Notes: generated from the letters alone by a model not told the origin. 64,000 nucleotides of DNA from Actinomadura rifamycini DSM 43936 (GCF_000425065.1 NZ_AULB01000020.1:62001-126000), one strand, 5' to 3'. Positions 44,664 to 53,624 are shown, counted from the stretch's first letter. A program made the numbers and translations.

Positions 44664-44926
44664 CGGGCGGCCACCGACTCCATGAGCCGTTCCAGGAAGC
44701 GGGCCCGCTCCGCGGCGAGGCGCTCGCGCAGTTCCGGGCTCGGCCGGTGCAGCTCGATGTCCTCGCGGGTGACGGCGCCGCGCTCGTCCAGGAGCTCCTC
44801 CAGGACGGCGAAGCGGTCGCGCAGCACCCACACCTCGGAGGCGACCTCCATCAGCGCGTTGAACACCCCGTCGAGGGGGACGGAGCCGTCCAGGTAGACC
44901 GGACGGTCGGCGGCGAATCCGGGCAT
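44660..44926 (-). CDS. Small helical protein, paralogue of the 49844-50140 product
   Basis: 88-residue protein with no recognised function, from ATG 44926. The core MEVASEVWVLRDRFAVLEEL and the following DERG match the product of 49844-50140 (LTELASEVWILRDRTLVLEH, then RERG), and both continue with RPS and ERL/ER repeats. It looks all-helical, possibly coiled coil, without a signal peptide. It is wedged between the transporter ATPase and permease genes with a 3-bp gap and a 4-bp overlap, so it is co-produced with them. A subunit or adaptor role with the paralogous methyltransferases is inference. Confidence 0.75.
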   Translation of the reverse strand: MPGFAADRPVYLDGSVPLDGVFNALMEVASEVWVLRDRFAVLEELLDERGAVTREDIELHRPSPELRERLAAERARFLERLMESVAAR

Positions 44927-44929
44927 GGG

Positions 44930-45958
44930 TCACCCGTCTTTCTGTGCGAGGGCCGGGGCCACCAGCGGTGGCGCCGCCGGCGCGTGGACATGGACGTCGG
45001 CGCCGCCGACGCCGAGTTCTCCGGGGAAGTGGCAGGCCGCCGTGCGGCCCGGCGCGATCTCCGCCGGCGGTGGCGCCTCGGCGGCGCAGCGCTCCCGCGC
45101 GATCGGGCACCGGGTGCGGAACACGCAGCCGGACGGGCGGTCGACCGGCGACGGGATGTCGCCCGCCGGGACGATCCGGTGCTCGGCGTCGCGGCGCATC
45201 GAGACCAGGGACGCCGTGTACGGGTGGGCGGGGTCGGCGAACACCCGCGCGGTGTCGCCGACCTCCATGAGCCGCCCCAGGTACATGACGGCGACGCGGT
45301 GGCTGAAGTGCCGGACGAGGCCGAGGTCGTGCGTGATGAACAGGTACGACAGCCCGAGGTCGCGCTGCAGGTCCTGGAGCAGGTTCACCACCTGCGCCTG
45401 GACGGAGACGTCGAGGGAGGCGGTCGGCTCGTCCGCGACGATGAGGGACGGGTCGAGCATCAGCGCGCGCGCGATGCCGACCCGCTGGCGCTGCCCGCCG
45501 GACAGCTCGTGCGGGTACCGGCCGGCGAACGCCGGGTCGAGCCCGACCCGTTCCATCATCGCGGTCGCGGCCGCCCGGCGGGACGCCTTGTCACCGACCT
45601 TGTGCGAGCGCAGCGGTTCGGCGAGGACGTCGCCGATCCGCTGGTAGGGGTTGAGCGAGGTCGACGAGCTCTGGAACACCATCGCCATCCGGCGCCGGAC
45701 CCGGCGGCGCAGCTCGGCGCCGCGCGCCCGGGTGACGTCGGCGCCTTCGAACTCGACCGTCCCGGCGGTGGGACGTTCCAGGCGGATCAGCATCCGCGCG
45801 AACGTGGACTTGCCGCTGCCGGACTCGCCGACGAGGCCGAGCGTCTCGCCGCGCCCCACCGACAGGGACACGCCGTCCACGGCGCGGAGGGTCCGGCCGC
45901 CCGGCACGCGGTAGTCCTTCACCAGCCCGGTGACCCGGGCCACGGTTTCGTCGGTCAC
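44930..45958 (-). CDS. ABC transporter ATP-binding protein, DppF-like
   Basis: 342-residue ATPase, GTG 45958 overlapping the DppD stop. Walker A GESGSGKST, Q-loop MVFQSSSTSLNP, LSGGQRQR, Walker B LIVADEPTASLD and the Cys-containing GCVFRTRCPIARERC are in place. The C-terminus carries an unusual His/Ala-rich tail (VGGADVHVHAPAAPPLVAPA). It works with the DppD-like subunit. Confidence 0.9.
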   Translation of the reverse strand: MTDETVARVTGLVKDYRVPGGRTLRAVDGVSLSVGRGETLGLVGESGSGKSTFARMLIRLERPTAGTVEFEGADVTRARGAELRRRVRRRMAMVFQSSSTSLNPYQRIGDVLAEPLRSHKVGDKASRRAAATAMMERVGLDPAFAGRYPHELSGGQRQRVGIARALMLDPSLIVADEPTASLDVSVQAQVVNLLQDLQRDLGLSYLFITHDLGLVRHFSHRVAVMYLGRLMEVGDTARVFADPAHPYTASLVSMRRDAEHRIVPAGDIPSPVDRPSGCVFRTRCPIARERCAAEAPPPAEIAPGRTAACHFPGELGVGGADVHVHAPAAPPLVAPALAQKDG

Positions 45959-47001
45959 GGGCGGCCTCCTGCCGGGTCGGATTCGTAGCCCTCCGCGCGG
46001 ATGCACGCCACCATGCGTCCCGGCCGGACCTCCCTGGGTTCCGGACGGACGGTCGTGCACGCGTCGTGGACGCCGGGGCAGCGGTCGGCGAACGCGCAGC
46101 CGGGCGGCTCGTCCGACGGGGCCGGCGGACGTCCCGCGATGGCCTGCAGGCGGCCGTCCCCGGCGAGGCCGGGCGCCGCGCGCAGAAGGGAGTAGGTGTA
46201 GGGGTGGCGGGGCTCGGCGAGGACCTGCGCGGTCGGTCCCTCTTCCACGACCTGGCCCGCGTACATCACGACGATCCGCCCGGCGATGTCGGCGATCACC
46301 TCGAGGTCGTGGGTGGCGATCACGACGGAGATGCCGAACTCGCGGTTGAGGTCGCGCAGCAGTTCGAGGACCTGGGCCTGCGTGGTGACGTCCAGCGCGG
46401 TGGTCGGCTCGTCGCAGAACAGGACGTCGGGCCGGGCCACGAGCGCCATCGCGATGACGATGCGCTGCGCCTGCCCGCCGGAGATCTCGTGGGGGTGGCT
46501 GCGCATCCGTGCCGCGGGCTCGGGGATGCCGACGCGTTCGAGGGTCCGCTCGGCGAGCTCGCGGGCGTCGGCCGCCGACAGGCCGGGGTCCGCGGTCCGC
46601 GCCGACTCGACGAGCTGCGCACCGATCCGCTTCATGGGGTGCAGCGCCCGCCACGGGTCCTGGAAGATGATCCGGGCCCGGCGCGCCCGCAGCCGGCGCA
46701 GCTCGCGCCGGGGCATGGCCAGGACGTCCGCGCCGGCGCACTCGATCGAGCCGGTCACCCGTGCCCCGGGCGGCAGCAGCCGCAGCGCCGCCAGGATCGA
46801 GGTGGACTTGCCCGAGCCGGACTCGCCCGCGACGGCGACGATCTCGCCGCGCCCGACCGTGAACGTCACGCCGCGCAGGATGCGCAGGTCGCCGCGGGCG
46901 CCCGGGAGCGACACCGAGACGTCCCGCATGCCGAGGGCCGGGGTCGCGGCGGTCCCGGCGGCCGCCGGGACCGCGTCGCGGGACCGCAGCCTGCCGATCA
47001 T
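45955..47001 (-). CDS. ABC transporter ATP-binding protein, DppD-like
   Basis: 348-residue ATPase from ATG 47001, overlapping the methyltransferase stop (ATGA). Walker A GESGSGKS, Q-loop IIFQDPWRALHP, signature ISGGQAQR, Walker B VLFCDEPTTALD, H-loop ATHDL and C-terminal GCAFADRCPGVHDAC. The direct coupling of a methyltransferase gene to an importer ATPase is unusual. Confidence 0.9.
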   Translation of the reverse strand: MIGRLRSRDAVPAAAGTAATPALGMRDVSVSLPGARGDLRILRGVTFTVGRGEIVAVAGESGSGKSTSILAALRLLPPGARVTGSIECAGADVLAMPRRELRRLRARRARIIFQDPWRALHPMKRIGAQLVESARTADPGLSAADARELAERTLERVGIPEPAARMRSHPHEISGGQAQRIVIAMALVARPDVLFCDEPTTALDVTTQAQVLELLRDLNREFGISVVIATHDLEVIADIAGRIVVMYAGQVVEEGPTAQVLAEPRHPYTYSLLRAAPGLAGDGRLQAIAGRPPAPSDEPPGCAFADRCPGVHDACTTVRPEPREVRPGRMVACIRAEGYESDPAGGRP

Positions 47002-48089
47002 GAGCCGTCCTCCGTGCCGGGTTTGCGGGCGGTGGTCACCCACGGGTAGGAGCCGGGGCCGAGGGCCGCCTGCCGGACGTCGCCGAACCCGGCCGCCTCG
47101 GCGACGGACACCAGGTCGGCCTGCGCGGCCGGGCGCCACCACGGCTCGTGCCCGTGCTCGGCGTCCCAGTCGTCCAGCCATGCCTGGTAGGCGCCGCGGC
47201 GGCGGTAGGGGGCGACGTCGGAGAACACCAGGTCGCCGCCGGGCCGCAGCAGGCGGTACGCCTCCGCGAACACCGCGGCGACGGCGTGCGGCGGCATCTC
47301 GTGCAGCAGGATGAAGGACGTCACCAGGTCGTGGCCGTCCGCGGGGAGGCCGGTGTCCTCGGCCGGAGCGCGCAGCAGGTGCCAGCTCAGGCCGCGGTCG
47401 GCGGCCCGCCGCTGCGCGTAGCGGAGGGAGGCGGCCGACAGGTCCACGCCGGTGATCCGCGCGTCCGGGTACCGCTCGGCGAGCTTGAGCGTGTACTGGC
47501 CCGTCCCGCACCCCAGGTCGCAGATCGCCCGGTAGCGGTCCCGCGGCGCCGCGTCGGCGACCGCGGCGCGCTGCGCGAAGATGTCTCCGTACACGGGTAC
47601 GAGCAGGTGGCGGTAGACGAGTTCGTGGTGGACGAAGCCCATGTGCTCGTGGCCGTCCCAGCCGCCGCGGGTCCCGTGGAACTCGTACTTCCAGTAGCGC
47701 GGGACGGCCGCGTCGCCGCGGTCGGCGATCGCGCCCGGGTCGGGCGCGGCGGCGAGGTCTTCGAGGACGTCGCGGCGCGCGTCGAACGCGTCCTCCGCGC
47801 GCGGGGTGAGCATCCGCCTGCTCCAGCGGAGCGCGGCGCCGATGACGGCCTGCTCGGGCATGCCGTCCAGTTCCGCCGCCACCGCCGCGCGCAGCCGGGT
47901 GATGTCGGCCCCGCCGTCCTGCTCCCAGCGGGCGGCTTCGGGCGACGCCTCGATCCGGTCGCGGACGCGGGCGCGCAGCGGCGCCAGCGACGCGCGGGCC
48001 GCCGCGAGGAACTCCAGTTCCGCCCGGCCGCGCTGGGCCAGGACGACCGACGGGTTCATGCCGTCGGGCACGTGTTCTGCGGTCGGCAC
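46998..48089 (-). CDS. Class I SAM-dependent methyltransferase A (paralogue of 50140-51192)
   Basis: 363 residues from GTG 48089, which has GGGAGG within the end of the upstream binding-protein gene. An N-terminal ~130-residue helical domain and a linker with GGWDGHEHMG (143-151) precede the methyltransferase fold (motif I DLGCGTGQ at 191-198, LLRPGGDLVFSDVAPY). The paralogue at 50140-51192 shares the GGWDGH block and whole layout. The N-terminal half is not a standard methyltransferase part and may bind the substrate. The methylated compound is unknown; the operon suggests it is the importer's ligand or a product of it. Confidence 0.8.
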   Translation of the reverse strand: MPTAEHVPDGMNPSVVLAQRGRAELEFLAAARASLAPLRARVRDRIEASPEAARWEQDGGADITRLRAAVAAELDGMPEQAVIGAALRWSRRMLTPRAEDAFDARRDVLEDLAAAPDPGAIADRGDAAVPRYWKYEFHGTRGGWDGHEHMGFVHHELVYRHLLVPVYGDIFAQRAAVADAAPRDRYRAICDLGCGTGQYTLKLAERYPDARITGVDLSAASLRYAQRRAADRGLSWHLLRAPAEDTGLPADGHDLVTSFILLHEMPPHAVAAVFAEAYRLLRPGGDLVFSDVAPYRRRGAYQAWLDDWDAEHGHEPWWRPAAQADLVSVAEAAGFGDVRQAALGPGSYPWVTTARKPGTEDGS

Positions 48090-48090
48090 C

Positions 48091-49641
48091 TCAGCCTCCC
48101 TGCTTGGTGACGCCGTCGAGCAGCAGCATCAGGCCGTTGCTGTTGTCGAAACCGGAGACGCCTGCGCGGTGCCCGCCGACCGTCGGCGCCCCGTAGGTGT
48201 AGAGCACGTAGGACCGTTCCAGCAGGTGCTGTCCGCACGCGATCAGCTTCTGCTCGCGCTTCGCCTGATCGAGCTCGGTGCTCTGCGCGTCCATCAGCTC
48301 GTGCCAGGTGGAGTCCTCCACGAACGGCTTCTTGGACGACGAGACGTGCGCGTAGGGGCGGTCCGCGTCGAAGATGCCGGTGTAGGACGCGCCCCGGTAG
48401 AAGATGTCGGCGTCGGAGCCGCTGCGGAACGTCTTCACCCAGATCGGCACCTCGACAGCGTTGATCTTGGGGCGGAACCCGGCCTGCTCGAGCTGGGCGC
48501 CGATCGCCTCGTACAGCTTCTTGTAGAGGGACATGCCGAAGATCTCGACCTCGGCGCCCTCCGCGCCGGCGGACTTCAGCAGGCTCTTGGCCTCGGCGAG
48601 GTCGTACGCCGGGCGGGTGACGTCGGGGGAGTGGCCGAACACCCCCTTCACCGGCAGCTGCCCGTCCTCGAGGATCCCCGAGCCGTAGGTGATCGTGTCG
48701 ATCAGCGCCTGCGCGTCGACCGCCTTGATCGCCGCCTGCCGGACGCGGATGTCGTCGAAGGGAGCCTTGGTGGTGTTGAGCTGGAACATGTTCTGGTTGC
48801 CGCTGAAGTCGGTGCTGACCGTCAGGTCGTCCCGGTTCGCGAGCGTTTTGATCGATTCGGCGCCGAGGTTCTGCGCGGCGTCGATCTGCCCGGCCTGCAG
48901 CGCCGACGCCATCGCGCCGGGGTCGCTGAAGTAGCGCAGGGTGACTTGGGACGACTTCGGCCGGTCGCCCCAGAAGCCGTCGAACGCGGTGAACTCGATG
49001 CCGCTGTCGACGGCGAAGTTGGTGATCCGGAACGGTCCGGAGCCGATGGGCGCCTTGGCGAACCCGTCCGGGCCCTTCTGGGTCCACTCCTTCTGCGGGA
49101 CGATGAAGATCTGGCCGACGCGGTTCAGGAGCAGCGGGTCGGGCTTCTTGGTCTCGATCTCCACCGTGGTCGCGTCCACCTTGCGGACGTCCTTGATCGT
49201 GGAGATCACGGTGGCGAGCGGGTACTGCTCGCGGAGGACCTCGGTGAGGCTGAACACCACGTCGTCGGCGGTCACCGGCGCGCCGTTGTGGAACACGGCT
49301 CCCGAGCGGAGCCTGAACCGCCACACGGTGTCGCTGCTGCGGCTCCACTCGCTGGCGAGCCGCGGCGTCGCCTCGGTGTCGCCGCGCAGTTGCCGGACCA
49401 GCGCGTCGAACGCGTTGAACTGGAACGTCGTGTACTGCTCCTGCATCGGGTTCAGCGTGTCGTCGACGACGACCGTGCCGATCGTCAGGCCCTTGCGTCC
49501 GCTCCCCGAGGCGGAGCCGGGGCCGCCGCAGGCGCCGAGCAGACTGGCGCCCGCCACCGCACCGCCCAGGGCGATGCCCGCTCGCAGAAAGCTCCGGCGG
49601 TCGAGCGCGGGTCCGTTCTTGAACACAGAACTCTGGCCCAC
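48091..49641 (-). CDS. ABC transporter substrate-binding protein, family 5, Tat-type lipoprotein
   Basis: 516-residue binding protein from GTG 49641 with AAAGGAG upstream. The N-terminus has a twin-arginine motif RRSFLRAG and a lipobox LLGAC, so it is likely exported folded and lipid-anchored. Family 5 signatures include LASEWSRSSDTVWRFRLRSG, NGAPVTADDVVFSL and GSGPFRITNFA. It defines the ligand of the island's importer; family 5 proteins take peptides, opines and other small organics. The 202-bp gap upstream (49642-49843) shows no gene. Confidence 0.9.
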   Translation of the reverse strand: MGQSSVFKNGPALDRRSFLRAGIALGGAVAGASLLGACGGPGSASGSGRKGLTIGTVVVDDTLNPMQEQYTTFQFNAFDALVRQLRGDTEATPRLASEWSRSSDTVWRFRLRSGAVFHNGAPVTADDVVFSLTEVLREQYPLATVISTIKDVRKVDATTVEIETKKPDPLLLNRVGQIFIVPQKEWTQKGPDGFAKAPIGSGPFRITNFAVDSGIEFTAFDGFWGDRPKSSQVTLRYFSDPGAMASALQAGQIDAAQNLGAESIKTLANRDDLTVSTDFSGNQNMFQLNTTKAPFDDIRVRQAAIKAVDAQALIDTITYGSGILEDGQLPVKGVFGHSPDVTRPAYDLAEAKSLLKSAGAEGAEVEIFGMSLYKKLYEAIGAQLEQAGFRPKINAVEVPIWVKTFRSGSDADIFYRGASYTGIFDADRPYAHVSSSKKPFVEDSTWHELMDAQSTELDQAKREQKLIACGQHLLERSYVLYTYGAPTVGGHRAGVSGFDNSNGLMLLLDGVTKQGG

Positions 49642-49843
49642 TGGCCTGCTCCTTTGGGTCGTTCGTTCGCCCTCCGCGTGACGGCGCGGCGGGCGTGAGG
49701 GTGGGTGGTGATGCGGGGGGCGGCCCCCGGGCGGTGTCCGGCGGCCGGCTCGGCGGCCGTGCGGCTTCGCCCGGGAGCCGCCGGGAGCGGTGCGGAGGCG
49801 GTCGGGGGACGCCGGTCGGGAAGGTCGGTCGGGGCGGTTCGGG

Positions 49844-50140
49844 TCAGGCGGCGGGACCGGTGCGGGCGGTGGCCGCGGCCACCCGCGCGTCGGGGTCGAG
49901 GACGGCGCCGAACACGCGCCCGACGAAGTCGCCGCGCTCGCGCCCCAGCCGTTCGAGCAGGTCGCCGGACGGCCGCAGCGCGTCCACCGCCTCCTCGTCG
50001 AGGCAGCCGCGCTCGCGGAGCAGGTGCTCCAGCACGAGGGTGCGGTCGCGCAGGATCCACACCTCCGACGCCAGTTCGGTGAGCATCCGGGTGATCTCGT
50101 CGAGCCGCTCGGACCCGAGGTACGCGTTGTCGCCGCTCAT
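49844..50140 (-). CDS. Small helical protein, paralogue of the 44660-44926 product
   Basis: 98-residue protein of unknown function from ATG 50140, whose A is shared with the stop of the methyltransferase gene (TGATG). It carries LTELASEVWILRDRTLVLEH and RERG, the motif shared with the other small gene, then LRPSGDLLERLGRERGDF and a low-complexity Ala/Arg tail. Helical throughout, no export signal. Each small gene accompanies one of the two methyltransferases in this operon, which hints at a two-subunit enzyme or regulator. Confidence 0.75.
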   Translation of the reverse strand: MSGDNAYLGSERLDEITRMLTELASEVWILRDRTLVLEHLLRERGCLDEEAVDALRPSGDLLERLGRERGDFVGRVFGAVLDPDARVAAATARTGPAA

Positions 50141-51192
50141 CACCGCTCCTTCCGGGCCCGCACGACCCAGGGATAGTCGCCCGCGCCGAGGCCGTACGCC
50201 TCGACGTCGCCGAAGCCGGCCTGCTTGACCAGGGCCGGCAGATCGAGTTGCAGGTAGGACCGCATGAAGGGTTCGCCCCGGTGCTCGGTCTCCCAGTCCA
50301 GGACGACGGAGCGGAAGGCGTCGTTGCGCTCGACCGGCGCGATGTCGCCGATGACGAGGTCCCCGCCGGGCTCCAGCACCCGGAACATCTCCGCGAGGAT
50401 CGCCTCGGTGGCCTTCGGCGGCGTCTCGTGGAAGAGCGTGAAGATCGCGACGAGGTCGACCGAGGCGTCCGGCAGGCCGGTGTCCTCGGCCGCCGCCTGG
50501 ATCAGCTCCCAGGCGTTCCCCTCGTGCACGCAGCGCGCCCGCGCGTACTCCAGCTGCGTCCTCGACAACTCGACGCCGGTGTACCGCGCGTCCGGGAACT
50601 CCCTGGACAGGACGGACGCGAACCGCCCGTTGCCGCAGCCCGCCTCGAGAACGCGGCGGTAGTCGCGGCGGGGGGCCTCCAGGGCGACCTGCGTGCGCTG
50701 GTCCATCAGGTTCTCGCCCGCCCGGACGGCGCCGACGCCGCCCGGCATCAGGACGTACCGGTAGCCGAGGTCGTGGATGACCACGCCCATGAGGTCGTGG
50801 CCGTCCCAGCCGCCCGTCGTCAGGTGGAAGCCCTCGCGGTAGTAGGCGGGCGGGACGAGCGACGGGTCCAGGGTCAGCGACCCGGGGGCGTCGGCGGGGA
50901 CGTCCAGCCATTCCTCGATGCCGGCCCGGGAGTGTTCGGCCGCCGGGATCGCCCGCACGTAGATCTCCTCGGCCACGTAGCGGGTCAGCAGCCGGTCGAG
51001 CAGCCAGGGGCCGTGGTCGCCCAGCGTCTCGGCCACCGAGCGGCGGCGTCCGGGCAGGTCGGCCGGCGGGTCGTCGACCAGCTCGGCGTAGCGGCGCCCC
51101 GCCGCCGGCTGGAGGACCCCTCCGGTGTGGTGCTGCAGGGAACCCAGGAACTCCAGCCCGGCGCGGTCGCGCTGCGCCACGGGTACGTCCAT
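50140..51192 (-). CDS. Class I SAM-dependent methyltransferase B (paralogue of 46998-48089)
   Basis: 350 residues from ATG 51192 after GAGGAG. N-terminal helical domain (1-~110), GGWDGHDLMG at 127-136, then the methyltransferase core with LEAGCGNGR (182-190), LPDASVDLVAIFTLFHE and RVLEPGGDLVIGDIAP. Shared blocks with methyltransferase A show duplication and divergence. It lies between the flavin monooxygenase and a small helical protein, so it could methylate a hydroxyl made by the monooxygenase; that is only inference. Confidence 0.82.
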   Translation of the reverse strand: MDVPVAQRDRAGLEFLGSLQHHTGGVLQPAAGRRYAELVDDPPADLPGRRRSVAETLGDHGPWLLDRLLTRYVAEEIYVRAIPAAEHSRAGIEEWLDVPADAPGSLTLDPSLVPPAYYREGFHLTTGGWDGHDLMGVVIHDLGYRYVLMPGGVGAVRAGENLMDQRTQVALEAPRRDYRRVLEAGCGNGRFASVLSREFPDARYTGVELSRTQLEYARARCVHEGNAWELIQAAAEDTGLPDASVDLVAIFTLFHETPPKATEAILAEMFRVLEPGGDLVIGDIAPVERNDAFRSVVLDWETEHRGEPFMRSYLQLDLPALVKQAGFGDVEAYGLGAGDYPWVVRARKER

Positions 51193-51257
51193 GTCCGTCT
51201 CCTCTCCGATCGTCGTTGTGCCGTGCGGGGCGCGCACGGCGGTCCGGTGCCGGACGG

Positions 51258-52499
51258 TCAGCCGGCGGTGCGCTCGGGCTCGCCCACCGCGAGCATCGAG
51301 CTGCGCAGCAGGTGGGCGCGGGCGAGCGCGGGGTCGGCCGCGGTGCGGCGCATGTGGTCGGCGCGTCGGCGCCGCTCCTCGGGGTCCTCCTCCTGGAGGG
51401 ACTCCCAGTTCTCGTGGGTGACGGTCCGCACGTAGTCGTGGGCGACGTCGCGGCGGAGTTTCTCGTAGGCGTCGACGGGTCCGGTGTCGCCGCGCAGGGC
51501 GGCGGTGACGGCGGCGGCGGCCGCGGCGGCGTCGTGGATGCCGCTGTTCATGCCGAGGCCGCCGAGCGGGTTGTTGATGTGGGCCGCGTCCCCGGCGAGC
51601 AGGACCCGCCCGCGCCGGAACCGTTCGGCGATCCGCTGGTGGACTCGGTAGATCCGGGCGTGCGCGATCGTGTAGCCGCGTTCCAGCGGTGCGATTCCCT
51701 GCAGCCGCCGCTGGATCGCGCCGGGGTCGAGGGCGCCGCCGTCCGCCTCCGCCTCCGGGATCGGGAACAGCGCCCGCCAGTGCAGCGGGGTGCGCAGCAG
51801 CACCAGCCATTCGCGGGGGTCGGAGATGTAGTTGACCGCACCGATGCCCGGGACGAGCTCGGCGAAGTCGTCGGTGGTGGAGACGACGAGGAACCGCTCG
51901 GGGTAGGTGATGCCGGGGAACTCGATGCCGAGGTCGCGCCGGACGGCGCTGTGCGCGCCGTCGGCGGCGATCACCCAGCGGGCGCGGCACCGGGCCCCGC
52001 CGTCCAGGACGACCGTCGCGCGGGAGTCGGCGCCGCCGTTTCCGGGGTCGACGGAGGTCACCCGCGCTTCGTGGACGAGGCGCGCGTTCGGGATGCCGGC
52101 GAGGCGGCGGCCGATGATGCGGACGAGATTGCGCTGCTCGCTCTGCAGCCGGTAGGGGAAGCGGGTGTCGTCCTTGATGCTGGCCAGGTCGAAGTGCGCG
52201 ACGAGGCCGTCGGCGCGGTCCCGGTACTGGTAGGTGTCCGCGATGAGCCCGGCCTCGTGCAGCTCGTCGGCCACGCCCAGGTCGTCCAGGATCTCCAGGG
52301 TGGGGGGATGGAACGTGGAGGCGCGGGACTCGCTCAGGTCCTCGCGCGCCGCCGCCTCGCGTCCGGTCTCCTCGAGGACCACGACGCGCAGCCCGGCGCG
52401 GGCGAGGGCGAGGGCCGCGGTGGCACCCACGGGGCCGAATCCGACGATCGCGACATCGGCCTCGGTGTCGCGCGGCGGATCGTTCTGGCCGACAAGCAC
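51258..52499 (-). CDS. FAD-dependent aromatic-ring monooxygenase (PHBH/PheA family)
   Basis: 413-residue group A flavin monooxygenase. GTG 52499 is chosen because GGAGGG precedes it; ATG 52521-52523 would overlap the operator. GFGPVG (20-25) binds FAD, and the second FAD motif is RVLLAGDAAHINNPLGGLGM; a DG motif sits in RWVIAADGAHSAVRRDLG. Enzymes of this class hydroxylate phenols, anthranilates, quinolones or pyridines with NAD(P)H. It is the first gene of the IclR-controlled minus arm and probably makes the first attack on the imported compound. Confidence 0.85.
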   Translation of the reverse strand: MLVGQNDPPRDTEADVAIVGFGPVGATAALALARAGLRVVVLEETGREAAAREDLSESRASTFHPPTLEILDDLGVADELHEAGLIADTYQYRDRADGLVAHFDLASIKDDTRFPYRLQSEQRNLVRIIGRRLAGIPNARLVHEARVTSVDPGNGGADSRATVVLDGGARCRARWVIAADGAHSAVRRDLGIEFPGITYPERFLVVSTTDDFAELVPGIGAVNYISDPREWLVLLRTPLHWRALFPIPEAEADGGALDPGAIQRRLQGIAPLERGYTIAHARIYRVHQRIAERFRRGRVLLAGDAAHINNPLGGLGMNSGIHDAAAAAAAVTAALRGDTGPVDAYEKLRRDVAHDYVRTVTHENWESLQEEDPEERRRRADHMRRTAADPALARAHLLRSSMLAVGEPERTAG

Positions 52500-52523
52500 G
52501 GGTTCCCTCCAGAATGGTCGCAT

Positions 52524-52539
52524 CTCTCACAATGCGGTA
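52524..52539. promoter_or_regulatory. IclR-type operator upstream of the monooxygenase
   Basis: CTCTCACAATGCGGTA on the plus strand matches 15 of 16 bases of 53625-53640. It lies about 25 bp downstream of the predicted -10 of the minus-strand promoter and upstream of the ribosome binding site, a position suited to roadblock repression by the IclR protein encoded at 52784-53542. Confidence 0.65.
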
Positions 52540-52563
52540 ACCGCGTACTCAGGATGTGGAAGA

Positions 52564-52593
52564 AGCTAAAGGCTTCCCTGTGACGGTTGTCAA
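52564..52593 (-). promoter_or_regulatory. Sigma-70-like promoter for the monooxygenase/transporter arm
   Basis: Read on the minus strand: TTGACA (52593-52588), 18-bp spacer, TTAGCT (52569-52564). The -35 is consensus; the -10 is weak. The IclR-type site is just downstream. Confidence 0.5.
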
Positions 52594-52696
52594 TGCTTCC
52601 CGGTCGCGGAGTTTGCGACGAAGCAATGGTCGGACGCGCAAAAGGCCGACGGCATCGGGGTTTCGCGGCACGCGAGACCGTCCGGGAAACAGGAAA

Positions 52697-52737
52697 ACGG
52701 CGCCGCTCATCTCGCAGTGTGAGACGAGCGGCGCCGT
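52697..52737 (-). terminator. Rho-independent terminator of the IclR gene
   Basis: ACGGCGCCGCTC and GAGCGGCGCCGT form a perfect 12-bp stem, with further partial pairing in the 17-base loop. On the minus strand the stem is followed by TTTTCCTG, 47 bp after the IclR stop at 52784. Confidence 0.7.
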
Positions 52738-52783
52738 GATCGACGCCGAAGGAAGGGCGGTCCGCCGCCCGGCGGAAGCGGCC

Positions 52784-53542
52784 TCAGGCCCGGTCGAGGG
52801 CGCCGGTGATCTCCTCCGCGCCGGAGATCACGAGCTGGATGATCCTGGCCCGGTCGTTCTGCTGGAGGCGGTACAGCGGTCCGGCGACGCCGAGCGCCGC
52901 CACCACGCGCCCCTGGTCGCGGATCGCCGCCGAGACGCCCCAGATGCCGTCGTCGACCTCGCCGAAGCTCTCCGTCCAGCCGATCCGGCCGATGGTCTCC
53001 ACGTCGGTCTCGAGCTGGTCGCGGACGGGCTCGGTCAGCTCCGGGGCCGACGCCAGGTAGCGCCGCCGCTCGGTCGCCGGCATGGAGGCGAGCAGGACGC
53101 GCGCCGCCGACCCCTCGTGCAGGCTCATCGGCTCGCCGGGGGTGAACTGCAGGCGCACGTGGTGCGGGGAGTCGACGCGGTCGACGCACACGGCGCTCCA
53201 CCCGATCCGCTTGATCAGCAGCGCGGTCTCGCCGCAGTCCTCCACGATCGACTCCAGTACGGGGCGCGCCGTGTCCTCCAGGCTCCGCCCGCCCGCCCGG
53301 GCGGCCCCGGCCAGCCGGACGAACACCCACGACAGGCGGTACTCGCCCGTCCCGACCTCCTCGATCATGCCGGTCTCGCGCAGCACCGACAGGTAGCGGT
53401 ACATCGAACTGCTGGGCATGTCGAGGGCGGCGGCCAGGTCGGCGGCGCCGCGGGTGGGGCGCTCCTCGTCGAACTCCAGGAGGATCTGAAGAACCTTGCG
53501 GGCGCTCTCGGCACCGCTGCGCCTGCGAGCGGGCTCTGGCAT
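52784..53542 (-). CDS. IclR-family transcriptional regulator
   Basis: 252-residue IclR protein; ATG 53542 follows GAGGAGACGAC. The N-terminal winged helix (ARKVLQILLEFDEERPTRGA, ADLAAALDMPSSSMYRYLSV) is followed by the effector domain (GEPMSLHEGSAARVLLASM, WGVSAAIRDQGRVVAALGVA). It lies between the two arms of the island, and two copies of the same 16-bp site flank it before the monooxygenase and before the Dabb gene. It is therefore the probable local repressor or activator responding to a pathway intermediate. Confidence 0.9.
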   Translation of the reverse strand: MPEPARRRSGAESARKVLQILLEFDEERPTRGAADLAAALDMPSSSMYRYLSVLRETGMIEEVGTGEYRLSWVFVRLAGAARAGGRSLEDTARPVLESIVEDCGETALLIKRIGWSAVCVDRVDSPHHVRLQFTPGEPMSLHEGSAARVLLASMPATERRRYLASAPELTEPVRDQLETDVETIGRIGWTESFGEVDDGIWGVSAAIRDQGRVVAALGVAGPLYRLQQNDRARIIQLVISGAEEITGALDRA

Positions 53543-53572
53543 GTCGTCTCCTCGTCGGGGGGCGCCTGTGGC

Positions 53573-53602
53573 TTGACGGGGCACGGACTCCGGACCTACC
53601 GT
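53573..53602 (+). promoter_or_regulatory. Sigma-70-like promoter for the Dabb/amidohydrolase arm
   Basis: TTGACG (53573-53578), 18-bp spacer, TACCGT (53597-53602). The spacing equals that of the minus-arm promoter and the IclR-type site follows about 22 bp later. Confidence 0.5.
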
Positions 53603-53624
53603 GCCTCACATAGCGAAAACTACT

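Noticed and set aside
44747..45988. Plus-strand frame of 413 codons opposite the DppF-like ATPase gene
   Set aside because: It mirrors the ATPase coding strand, has no start signal and no recognisable domain.
52500..52523. ATG 52523 start for the flavin monooxygenase
   Set aside because: It touches the IclR-type operator and lacks a ribosome binding site; GTG 52499 has GGAGGG at normal spacing.
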